The notes below the pieces were generated by a model. That model was not told the DNA's origin. It ran no database searches and worked only from the letters and a program-made list of their open reading frames with translations. Below are positions 1 to 7,358 of a stretch of 14,805 bases of DNA, one piece after another. Source of the stretch: Methylococcaceae bacterium (GTDB lineage Bacteria > Pseudomonadota > Gammaproteobacteria > Methylococcales > UBA1147). Numbering within the stretch: the first letter of the stretch is position 1; every line of letters begins with the position of its first letter. Where the stretch lies: the NCBI GenBank assembly GCA_022616595.1, contig JAKEEL010000019.1, positions 1-14,805 on the forward strand, given 5' to 3'. The translations under genes and the position numbers were made by a program.

Positions 1-2
1 CG

Positions 3-653
3 ACGAAGGATTTTCCGGCCTTTTCCGGCCCCGCAATCACCAGTGACGAACAAAGCGATGGGCAAATTTATCTGCTGTCGTCGATTCGCACCGATTTGGA
101 TGCGTTTTCCGATATCGAAGCCAACGCACTGATGTATGACGGTTATTGCTTGTGTGATCGTTTCATCAACCAATCGGCCGGTTTGAACGCGGCCCCGGCC
201 GGAAAATGGAAGTTCCTGAATATACGCAGCGTAATAACCGACGAACCGGCCAAGCTGATCAAGCACTTGAATGTAGCCTCGGACCTATTTTTCAAGGTGT
301 TTCGCTTGATCGGATTGAAAGGGCGCATCCTCGGCGGGATATTGATTCTGGTCGCCCTGTCGATTCTGTGGTGGCTTTTGACCGAATTGATTACCTATAT
401 ACGCACTACGTTCGAGAGCCCCTCGCTGCTTGCCGGCATACTGGTTTTGGGTTTGGCGGCCTGGTTTCTGCTCAAACGATTGCCCAAACGGTTCCGGGCG
501 ATCAAAAAACTGGCCGATGCGATCAGAAAGATACGTACCGGAAAAGTAATGGGCGCTATTTATGTTTTTGCGATCATTACGTCCGTCGGGTCCGCCATCG
601 CTTATTTTCACTTGAAAGTTGTCAACCCGATTTATTTAAAGCTTGGCAAGTAG
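3..653 (+). CDS. C-terminal part of a membrane-associated protein, probably patatin-like phospholipase family
   Basis: The reading frame is open from the left edge to a TAG at 651-653, so the true start lies outside the window and the ATG at 96 is internal. The visible 216 residues begin with a soluble stretch (RTDLDAFSDIEANALMYDGY) resembling the region after the catalytic domain in bacterial patatin-like phospholipases. Three hydrophobic segments follow (around 'GGILILVALSILWWLL', 'LLAGILVLGLAAWFLL' and 'GAIYVFAIITSVGSAIAY'), separated by Arg/Lys-rich loops, so this end is membrane-embedded. The nucleophile GXSXG motif and catalytic Asp of patatins would be upstream and cannot be seen. The family name rests on remembered similarity of the RTDLDAF..EA.ALM.DGY region only. 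It lies 73 bp upstream of cti on the same strand; both would act on membrane lipids, so co-transcription is possible. Confidence 0.5.
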   Translation, partial: TKDFPAFSGPAITSDEQSDGQIYLLSSIRTDLDAFSDIEANALMYDGYCLCDRFINQSAGLNAAPAGKWKFLNIRSVITDEPAKLIKHLNVASDLFFKVFRLIGLKGRILGGILILVALSILWWLLTELITYIRTTFESPSLLAGILVLGLAAWFLLKRLPKRFRAIKKLADAIRKIRTGKVMGAIYVFAIITSVGSAIAYFHLKVVNPIYLKLGK

Positions 654-715
654 TTTCCATTGCAAATCAGGAGACCCGGTGCAGGTCGTTGACTCAGCGC
701 CGCGCGCTCGTTTCT

Positions 716-723
716 GGAGAGGG
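716..723 (+). promoter_or_regulatory. Ribosome binding site that fixes the cti start
   Basis: The string GGAGAGGG sits just upstream of the ATG at 727 with conventional spacing. An ATG further upstream at 643 is in frame but overlaps the end of the preceding gene, has no such site, and would add 28 hydrophilic residues before the signal peptide. Confidence 0.6.
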
Positions 724-726
724 CCG

Positions 727-3075
727 ATGCGTGCTATCGCCGCATTATTTCTGGTAATCCTGATCTCGGGATGCGCCGCGTATTACGGTCGCTCATGGGA
801 CCATCTGTACGGTGAAGCCGATCCCGCGCGTTTCGACCGCTTGCAAGGCCCGGTTTCACCGGTGGATTACCGGCGCGATGCCAAGCCCATTCTCGACAGC
901 CGTTGCGTCGTATGCCATGCCTGCTACGACGCGCCCTGCCAGTTGCAACTCGGCAGCTACGAGGGTGTCACGCGCGGCGCGCACAAGGACCGGGTGTACG
1001 ATTCCGCGCGCCTTTTCGCGGCCGAACCGACGCGCTTGTTTCAGGATGCCGGGAGCAATACCGAATGGCGGAACCAAGGGTTTTTTCCGGTACTCAACGA
1101 ACGGCGGCCGAGTGCCAAGGCAAACCGTGAAGCCGGCGTGATGGCGCGCTTGCTCGCGCTCAAGCACCGCCTCGATTTCCCGCGGAGCGGCTTGCTGCCG
1201 CCGGATCGCTTCGATTTTGGTTTGGACCGCGACCAGCAGTGTGCGGCCATCGAGGAGATCGATGATTTCGAGTCGGAACACCCCGAGTGGGGCATGCCCT
1301 ATGGCTTCCCGGCGCTATCCGGGCAGGAAAACCGGATCCTGATCGAGTGGCTCGAAGCGGGGGCTCCCGCGGCTTCCGAGCCGCGGCTCGGCCCCGCGCA
1401 GCGGAGCCGTGTCGCCGAGTGGGAGACCTTTCTGAACGGCCCGGATCTCAAGACCCAATTGATGAGCCGGTATGTCTACGAGCATTGGTTCCTGGCCCAC
1501 CTTTATTTCGACGATTTGCCGTTGGGCGACTATTTCGAACTGGTGCGCTCCAGGACCCCGCCGGGGCGGCCCATCGATCTGATCGCTACCCGCCGCCCCT
1601 TCGATGATCCCGGTGTGAAGCGCGTCTATTACCGCCTGCGCCCGCATCGCTCGACGCTGGTTTCGAAGACCCACATGCCCTATGCGCTGAATCCGGCGCG
1701 CATGGCGCGGATCAAGGGTTGGTTCCTGGATGAACCGTATACCGTGACGAAACTGCCCTCCTACGAACCCGAGGTCGCGGCGAACCCCTTTGTCGCGTTC
1801 GAACAACTGCCCGCGCGTTCGCGTTACCGCCTGATGCTGGACGAGGCGCAATTCACCGTGATGGGCTTCATCAAAGGCCCCGTGTGCCGCGGACAGGTCG
1901 CTCTGAATGTAATCACCGACCATTTCTGGGTCGGTTTCATTCACCCGGATCTCAGAGTGGTCAATGAAAATGCGGCATTTTTAGCAAGCGTCCTGAAGGA
2001 CGTCCATCTGCCGACCGAGCAGCAGAGTAACGCCCGATTGATCAAATGGCTGGCCTACTCGGACCAGCAAACCGAATATTTACGCCGCAAATCCGAATTC
2101 GTGAATCAGCACTTCAAAGGCGACAACCGCCCCACGCTGTCCCTGCTGTGGGACGGGGACGGGGTCAACCGCAATGCCGCGCTGACCATCTTGCGGCATT
2201 TCGACAGCGCGAGCGTGGTGCAGGGGCTCCTGGGCGATCAGCCCCAGAGCGTCATGATCATGGGTTATCCCTTGCTGGAGCGCATCCACTATCTGTTGGT
2301 CGCAGGCTTCGATGTCTATGGCAATACCGCACACGAATTGGAGGCCCGCTTGTACATGGATTTTCTGCGCATGGAGGGCGAGATGAATTTTCTGGCCCTG
2401 CTGCCCATGGACGCGCGCAACCGAGTGCGCGATTCCTGGTATCGCGGAGTCGGCGATGACGTGAAATCGTATCTGAACGGCAGCAAAGCCTATTTCGCTC
2501 AGGATACCGGAATCGATTTCAAAACCGGCGACCCTCTGCAGGAAGTGTTCGGTCTTTGGAAGGCGCGTCTGGCGCCCGTTTTGGACCGTCGCTACGATCT
2601 GGCGGAAATGCATCCGTCGGACAGCGACCGGCCGGCGCTTTTAAGGCTCGCGACGATGCATGGCAGAGCGCTCGCCTTTCTTCCGGAGATCAGCTTTCTG
2701 ACGGTTCGGGATCCCGACGGGCGGGAGCGTCATTACACCCTGATTCGGAACAGCGCCCACAGCAACATCTCCGAACTGTTTTCCGAGGAGGAAAGACGCT
2801 TGCCGGACGAAGATACCCTGACAGTCGCGCGCGGCTTTCTGGGCGCCTATCCGAATGCCTTCTACCGGGTCCCCGGCAATCGGCTGGATGACTTTATTCA
2901 CCTGATCGAGAATCTGCGCTCGGAACAGGATTACGCGAGGCTTTCCGAGGATTTCGCGGTGCGCCGCACCGATCCGGATTTTTGGGCTTGGAGCGATTCC
3001 CTGCACGATGCGTATCGCAAGGCCGAACCGGTCGAAGCGGCGCTATTCGATTACAACCGCTTCGAGAACCGCTAG
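727..3075 (+). CDS. cti: Fatty acid cis/trans isomerase (Cti)
   Basis: Cti isomerises cis double bonds of acyl chains in membrane phospholipids to trans, rigidifying the membrane under solvent, heat or similar stress. It is a periplasmic cytochrome c-type protein. With the start at 727 the product is 782 residues, the usual family size. Residues 1-16 form a signal sequence ending LISGC, which looks like a lipobox with Cys16. The haem-binding CVVCH motif is at residues 60-64, followed closely by Cys66 and Cys71, in the family context DYRRDAKPILDSRCVVCHAC. The family-typical 'DTIDFKTG'-like and 'HSNISELF' stretches are present near the C-terminus. It follows the patatin-like gene and precedes the STAND-FGE gene by 99 bp. 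Cti is often made constitutively and controlled at the activity level; no specific operator is visible. The assignment is confident; lipid anchoring is inferred from the lipobox alone. Confidence 0.95.
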   Translation: MRAIAALFLVILISGCAAYYGRSWDHLYGEADPARFDRLQGPVSPVDYRRDAKPILDSRCVVCHACYDAPCQLQLGSYEGVTRGAHKDRVYDSARLFAAEPTRLFQDAGSNTEWRNQGFFPVLNERRPSAKANREAGVMARLLALKHRLDFPRSGLLPPDRFDFGLDRDQQCAAIEEIDDFESEHPEWGMPYGFPALSGQENRILIEWLEAGAPAASEPRLGPAQRSRVAEWETFLNGPDLKTQLMSRYVYEHWFLAHLYFDDLPLGDYFELVRSRTPPGRPIDLIATRRPFDDPGVKRVYYRLRPHRSTLVSKTHMPYALNPARMARIKGWFLDEPYTVTKLPSYEPEVAANPFVAFEQLPARSRYRLMLDEAQFTVMGFIKGPVCRGQVALNVITDHFWVGFIHPDLRVVNENAAFLASVLKDVHLPTEQQSNARLIKWLAYSDQQTEYLRRKSEFVNQHFKGDNRPTLSLLWDGDGVNRNAALTILRHFDSASVVQGLLGDQPQSVMIMGYPLLERIHYLLVAGFDVYGNTAHELEARLYMDFLRMEGEMNFLALLPMDARNRVRDSWYRGVGDDVKSYLNGSKAYFAQDTGIDFKTGDPLQEVFGLWKARLAPVLDRRYDLAEMHPSDSDRPALLRLATMHGRALAFLPEISFLTVRDPDGRERHYTLIRNSAHSNISELFSEEERRLPDEDTLTVARGFLGAYPNAFYRVPGNRLDDFIHLIENLRSEQDYARLSEDFAVRRTDPDFWAWSDSLHDAYRKAEPVEAALFDYNRFENR

Positions 3076-3117
3076 CGCTGCCGGGTCAGGTTCAGTCGGA
3101 TGCGCCTTTCAGGCCAT

Positions 3118-3131
3118 AATGAGAATTGCTG
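3118..3131 (+). repeat. 14-bp direct repeat, left copy, upstream of the STAND-FGE gene
   Basis: AATGAGAATTGCTG occurs here and again, same orientation, at 5721-5734. The two copies flank the STAND-FGE gene, 44 bp before its start and 6 bp after its stop. The match does not extend beyond 14 bp. It could be chance, a target-site duplication or a remnant of a site-specific insertion. Confidence 0.6.
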
Positions 3132-3174
3132 GCTGAAACGGTCACAATAACAAAATACGGGGGAGCATAGATGG

Positions 3175-5715
3175 ATGGCCGGGAATCCTGATGAATCGAG
3201 AATCACGGTACCTGGATTAATCAAGTCGCTAACGGAAACACAGAATCTAGTCGTTCTGGTGTTTTCGTTCGTTTCTTCGACGATCGCGGTATTTCAAACC
3301 TGGGACCAAAGCAAGATGATCGCCGCGATCATTGCCGGGGCGATTGTCTTAGGTGCATTTGGCTGGATCTTCTACCGGGAATCGAAAAAGAAAAAAGCGG
3401 AGCTTCCGGGCGAGGTCACCGATTCAGCCTTCATCGGGCTCAACTCTTTCGAGGGCAAGGACCGCGACCATTTCTTCGGGCGCGGCAGTGAAACCGGTGA
3501 ACTGTTGCGCATGGTGAGCCGCAACGATTTCCGCTTCGGCGTGTTGAGCGGCGAGTCTTGCAGCGGCAAGACTTCGCTGCTGAACGCGGGACTGATCCCG
3601 AAACTCGCGGAACAGGGCTGCCTCGCGGTTTATCTGCGGCTCCTCAACGATCCGGATACGGTGATCCGGAAAGCGGTCGGGAAGGCATCCAAAATCGACG
3701 CGAAACAGGATGAAGCGCTGAAAGAATATCTGGCCAGGGCCAGCACCGCGACCGGTTCGACGCTGGTTTTGTGCTGCGATCAGTTCGAGGAATTTTTTAT
3801 TCATTTTCCGACCGCAGACTCGCGCGATCCCTTCATGACTTTCGTCTCCGCGTGTATCCGGGACGCCGACCTCGCAGTGAAATTTTTGTTCACGCTGCGC
3901 GAGGATTTTCTGTCGCGGATACACAAATTCACACACTATATCGACGAGCCGCTTTCAACCACTAAAGTTTTTACGCTGGAAAATTTCGATACGGGCCAGG
4001 CGGCCGAGATCATCGAACGCTCCGCGCGCCGCGTCAGTCTGCCGTTTCAGACCGGACTCAGCGGCCGGGTCGCGGAAGATCTTGCGGTGAACGGGCGGGT
4101 ATTGCCCACGGAGCTTCAGATCGTCTGCCTGCAGATGCAGCGCAGGCATATATACGACGAAGAACAATATGAGCAGACCGGCGCGAAGGAAGCCCTCGTA
4201 CACAGTTATCTCGAAGATGTCGTGCGTTTATCGGGCAGCGACCAGGATGTGATACCGGTGCTGCGCAGCCTGATTTCCGAAGATAACACCAAACTCGCGC
4301 TGACGCTTCGAGAGATCAGTGAAAGGACGCAGAAGAAAGAGGATATAGTGCGCGACATTCTGAATAGCTTCGTCCAGGCCAGGCTTTTGCGCGAGGTCCA
4401 GGACCAGGAACCCTGGCGCTATGAGTTCACCCACGAATACCTGATCGCCAGGGTCAACGAGATCTCGGGTTCCATCACGGATGAGGTGAAGAAGGCGAAT
4501 TATGCTTTTCGGCATTATCTGGAGCAATATGCGGTCGATCCGAACACCCGGATCCCGCTGCGCAAGGCCCCGCAGATTCGCCGTTTTTCGGATTTGAAGC
4601 GGAATGCCCGCGAAAAGGAGTTGCTGGACAAAAGTCTTCGCGCAGGTTGGCTGGTGGTTGGAATGGCCTGGCTTGCATTTTTCGGTCTTTCAGGGACGGC
4701 ATTCAAGTTTTTTATGGATCAACAAAACACCCGGTACCGCATCGAGAACAGAATAGGTGTACTGGCCATAGACGACGCCAAAAAAGGGCGGATGATCCTG
4801 AAGCGGATCCAACATTATTTGGATAATCAGAAGTATCCGGCCGAAAAGTTGAAACTCGATGGGAATACGATAGATCTTCCGGGCTCCGCCGACTATATGC
4901 TGACCGACAACTCCGAAACGCCGGCGTTGCAATATCCGGTGCATATCGAGGGGCTGGATGACCGGGTCGAAGTGAAGCTGGTATCCCGTCCCGACAATAT
5001 TCCCTCCGGCATGGTTTTTATTCCTCCAGGCGAGTTCCGGATGGGGGATAAGGACAATAAAGACGGGGTGGATTTCGATGCAAAACCCCACGATGTCCGG
5101 CTCGACGGATTCCTGATGGATATAACCGAAGTGAGCAATGAGGCCTACCGGAAATTCATCGAGGCCGGCGGATACGGTTCGAAGGACCCAGGGGGTCGGG
5201 CGCTATGGAGCGATGAAGAATTCAATCGGAACGACCATCCGGTCGTCGGAGTCAGTTGGTACGAGGCCGAGGCGTACTGCCAGTTCATGGGCAAGCAGCT
5301 TCCGACTGAAGCGCAGTGGGAGAAGGCGGCGAGGGGGCCTGAAGGGTACCAATGGTCGTTCGGCAACGATTCGGACGAACTGGATGCGAAAGCCAACGGA
5401 AGCGGTGACGAGGACGGCTACGAAACTACAGCGCCCGTGATCGTGGAGAAATATGGCGTGAACGGCTATGGGCTTTATCAGATGAGCGGAAATGTCTGGG
5501 AGTGGGTGCAGGATTTCTACGATGCCGGTTTTTACGATCGGGAAGGTGCTGAAACGAATCCTGTGAACAATACAGCCGCCAATATTAAAATTGTTCGGGG
5601 CGGCTCGTGGAACAACCATCCAGAGAATCTTAGACCACCAGCGTCACGGCACAGCACCGAAGCGGGTTCTACTCTATCCCCTGCACGACGATGCCCGGCA
5701 GCGCCTGCTCAGTGA
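3175..5715 (+). CDS. Membrane-anchored STAND NTPase (nSTAND1-like) fused to an FGE-like C-type-lectin domain
   Basis: This 846-residue protein has an unusual architecture. Residues about 24-43 and 49-68 are two membrane segments. Residues 84-430 form a STAND-type NTPase: FFGR at 100-103, Walker A GESCSGKTS at 126-134, Walker B TLVLCCDQFEEFF at 196-208 and LFTLREDFLSRI at 238-249. A further membrane segment lies at about 491-510. Residues 609-843 form an FGE-sulfatase/SUMF1-type domain, with MVFIPPGEFRMGD, LPTEAQWEKAARG, MSGNVWEWVQD and VRGGSWNNHPENLR. The positions aligning with the two catalytic cysteines of true formylglycine-generating enzymes are Asn814 and Leu819, so formylglycine synthesis is unlikely; a ligand- or peptide-binding lectin fold is more plausible. 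The usual terminal GFRC is replaced by ARRC. STAND proteins act as signal-triggered switches, many in conflict or stress responses; that role is inferred. Start: a GGGGGAG string lies about 10 nt before the ATG at 3175; the ATG at 3171 opens only a six-codon frame. Confidence 0.85.
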   Translation: MAGNPDESRITVPGLIKSLTETQNLVVLVFSFVSSTIAVFQTWDQSKMIAAIIAGAIVLGAFGWIFYRESKKKKAELPGEVTDSAFIGLNSFEGKDRDHFFGRGSETGELLRMVSRNDFRFGVLSGESCSGKTSLLNAGLIPKLAEQGCLAVYLRLLNDPDTVIRKAVGKASKIDAKQDEALKEYLARASTATGSTLVLCCDQFEEFFIHFPTADSRDPFMTFVSACIRDADLAVKFLFTLREDFLSRIHKFTHYIDEPLSTTKVFTLENFDTGQAAEIIERSARRVSLPFQTGLSGRVAEDLAVNGRVLPTELQIVCLQMQRRHIYDEEQYEQTGAKEALVHSYLEDVVRLSGSDQDVIPVLRSLISEDNTKLALTLREISERTQKKEDIVRDILNSFVQARLLREVQDQEPWRYEFTHEYLIARVNEISGSITDEVKKANYAFRHYLEQYAVDPNTRIPLRKAPQIRRFSDLKRNAREKELLDKSLRAGWLVVGMAWLAFFGLSGTAFKFFMDQQNTRYRIENRIGVLAIDDAKKGRMILKRIQHYLDNQKYPAEKLKLDGNTIDLPGSADYMLTDNSETPALQYPVHIEGLDDRVEVKLVSRPDNIPSGMVFIPPGEFRMGDKDNKDGVDFDAKPHDVRLDGFLMDITEVSNEAYRKFIEAGGYGSKDPGGRALWSDEEFNRNDHPVVGVSWYEAEAYCQFMGKQLPTEAQWEKAARGPEGYQWSFGNDSDELDAKANGSGDEDGYETTAPVIVEKYGVNGYGLYQMSGNVWEWVQDFYDAGFYDREGAETNPVNNTAANIKIVRGGSWNNHPENLRPPASRHSTEAGSTLSPARRCPAAPAQ

Positions 5716-5720
5716 CTCAA

Positions 5721-5734
5721 AATGAGAATTGCTG
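5721..5734 (+). repeat. 14-bp direct repeat, right copy, downstream of the STAND-FGE gene
   Basis: This is an identical copy of the sequence at 3118-3131. The surrounding convergent gap (5716-5869) has no recognisable gene. It also contains a weak stem, GGCTT/AAGCC, around 5738-5762, too poor to call a terminator. Confidence 0.6.
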
Positions 5735-5869
5735 TTCGGCTTGAATCAGGAACCAGGAAGCCTTGTGCGTACTCGTTCCTTCCCGTTCCAATTTATCCCC
5801 TTTCGACGCCAACATTTTCAGAAGTACACCAGCCTGCAACCTGTTCAAGATCCAACCGATCCTGCGGCC

Positions 5870-7090
5870 CTATTTCAACAGGATGGCATTTTCGGGTCCA
5901 CATTCGACTTCGCTCTCGTCGTAACCCAACGAATCGAGTTCATCTTTCGGATGAAGAAAACCTTCCAGAGGCGCCACACCGACCAAGGACCTTGCCGCGG
6001 CGAGTAGAATCGGTTGCCTGAGTTGACCGTTCCAAGACCGAAACGACAATTTTTTGCCCTTGAATCCAGCCACCGAAAAATCGGGGCTTCGGATGAAGGA
6101 CTTCAAACTCTCCGGTTCCATCTGTCCGGTACGGGTCGCGGCCTCCCCGATCACGCGCACCGCGAGCCAGGCCGTATAATCCTGCTCGCTCATCCAACGA
6201 CCCGCGCTTTCCCTGAAGCGATTCTGCAGCTGTACAGCTCCCCACTGTTCATGGTTTCGGTCCCAAGCGGTCGCGACCAATCCCTGAGTACCGATGACCG
6301 GCCGCGGCAGCCAGGTTCGGTAGGCCAGATACTCCCCGAACAGACCCTGCTCGTCGGCCACGACCAGAACATCGTAATCGCCGGCCTGCGTCAAAACCGG
6401 AACCTCGGACTCCGCAGTACGACGCGCGTCATGACTCGACTGCCAGTTCTGTTCCGCGACGATCGTCATGCCGTAACGTTTGGCGGCCCGCCGAACCGCA
6501 TCGGCATACAAAGCATCCGCGGGACTCGGACCGATGACCAGAAACCACTTCCGCCAACGCTTTTTCAACATATATTGGGCCAGCGTATCGGTGCGCATCG
6601 CGCGGCTCGGCCGAATATGCAGGATACCCGGATGGCATAGATTGACACGCAGCGCATCGTCCACGGTCGAAATATCCAGAATCAGACTGGCCGCGGATTC
6701 CGGAAGCGCGGCAATTTGCCGGATCACCTCGGAAGGCAACCTTGTGACAAACACGCTCCGCCCTTCCTTGACTTTATTCCGAAAGGTGTCAATCGCCGCA
6801 TCGGGGTCCGCGACCTCGGCAACAGTCACCTTGAAATTCTGGCCGGTAAAACGGCCGGTTGTGTTGTTGTCGCGGACCGCCAGTTCAGCTCCCGGAACGC
6901 CCTCGTCTCGTATGATCGGATCGAGATTGGAAAGCGCGGCCGGGATTTTCGTCTCCAAGGCCAGGAACACGATTTCCAATTGCCCGGCCGACCCCCCGTC
7001 TGCCGGAAAAATGCCTGAGAGGAAGACAGTCAAGACCTGCAATGCGACAGCCGGAATGCGTCGCAAACAGCCGCTGAAGATTCTTAACAT
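5870..7090 (-). CDS. ABC transporter substrate-binding protein, PQQ-dependent alcohol dehydrogenase-associated type
   Basis: This is a periplasmic binding protein related to the branched-chain amino acid receptor group, in the subfamily repeatedly found with PQQ-dependent alcohol dehydrogenase systems (PQQ_ABC_bind). The ligand is not established for the family. With the start at 7090 it has 406 residues, including an N-terminal signal peptide (hydrophobic core around 'IPAVALQVLTVFLSG'). The mature part has a binding-protein pattern with 'DEGVPGAELAVRDNN' near the start and the subfamily tail 'FLHPKDELDSLGYDE' near the end. The longer frame from 7183 is rejected: a good promoter maps at 7146-7174, so that start would lie upstream of transcription, and its extra 31 residues are hydrophilic. 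An AAGGTG string lies about 10 nt before the chosen ATG. No ABC permease, ATPase or PQQ enzyme gene adjoins it, so it stands alone here. Confidence 0.85.
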   Translation of the reverse strand: MLRIFSGCLRRIPAVALQVLTVFLSGIFPADGGSAGQLEIVFLALETKIPAALSNLDPIIRDEGVPGAELAVRDNNTTGRFTGQNFKVTVAEVADPDAAIDTFRNKVKEGRSVFVTRLPSEVIRQIAALPESAASLILDISTVDDALRVNLCHPGILHIRPSRAMRTDTLAQYMLKKRWRKWFLVIGPSPADALYADAVRRAAKRYGMTIVAEQNWQSSHDARRTAESEVPVLTQAGDYDVLVVADEQGLFGEYLAYRTWLPRPVIGTQGLVATAWDRNHEQWGAVQLQNRFRESAGRWMSEQDYTAWLAVRVIGEAATRTGQMEPESLKSFIRSPDFSVAGFKGKKLSFRSWNGQLRQPILLAAARSLVGVAPLEGFLHPKDELDSLGYDESEVECGPENAILLK

Positions 7091-7116
7091 CGTACAATTA
7101 CACCTTGGAGGACCCG

Positions 7117-7128
7117 GGACTCGAGTCC
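7117..7128. promoter_or_regulatory. Perfect 12-bp palindrome in the leader of the ABC binding protein gene
   Basis: GGACTCGAGTCC is its own reverse complement and lies between the predicted transcription start (about 7139) and the ATG at 7090. It could be an operator, or the leader could fold as AGGAC/GTCCT with the adjacent CCCGGG. Function is unknown. Confidence 0.35.
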
Positions 7129-7145
7129 TGTGTGAAAGGTTTGAG

Positions 7146-7174
7146 ATTGTACTAGAGGTCTTGCGTATTTTGAA
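7146..7174 (-). promoter_or_regulatory. Sigma70-type promoter of the ABC binding protein gene
   Basis: Read on the minus strand, TTCAAA (7174-7169) and TACAAT (7151-7146) are separated by exactly 17 bp. They match the consensus at 4/6 and 5/6 positions. The predicted start of transcription is near 7139, giving a leader of about 50 nt before the ATG at 7090. Confidence 0.55.
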
Positions 7175-7323
7175 CGGCGTCAAATTCCGAATTCAGCGCT
7201 CGCGGAAAGCCCGTAATAGCGGTTTCGGATGGAAATTTGAAATCGCCTAAATTTCTAAGTTACTGTTAAATATTACAATTTTATGACGATACAAAAAAAT
7301 TCCGAAATTCCGGCAAAAAAAGG

Positions 7324-7352
7324 TTGGATATCCCGGTAATTTCCTTTAGAAT
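7324..7352 (+). promoter_or_regulatory. Sigma70-type promoter of the candidate small RNA
   Basis: TTGGAT (7324-7329) and TAGAAT (7347-7352) are separated by exactly 17 bp, matching consensus at 4/6 and 5/6. No credible protein start lies downstream before the terminator at 7531. A GC-rich inverted repeat TCGCGC/GCGCGA (7354-7359 and 7374-7379) sits over the predicted start region. Confidence 0.55.
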
Positions 7353-7358
7353 CTCGCG

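Noticed and set aside
1315..1944. Minus-strand ORF of 209 codons inside cti
   Set aside because: Shadow frame of cti; the His/Arg-rich composition is typical of antisense reading in GC-rich DNA.
3171..3191. ATG at 3171 as start of the STAND-FGE gene or of a leader peptide
   Set aside because: It opens only six codons in another frame. It could influence initiation at 3175, but nothing supports a real leader peptide.
5670..5725. Frameshift at the end of the STAND-FGE gene, giving an alternative C-terminus
   Set aside because: The +1 frame ends ten bases later and does not restore a GFRC-type ending, whereas the original frame keeps ARRC at the expected place. A frameshift is not needed.
5729..6007. 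Plus-strand ORF spanning the convergent gap after the STAND-FGE gene
   Set aside because: It overlaps the end of the opposing gene, has no ribosome binding site and matches no family I know.
6480..7250. Plus-strand ORF of 256 codons opposite the ABC binding protein gene
   Set aside because: Antisense shadow of a well-supported gene, Arg/Ser-rich with no family features.
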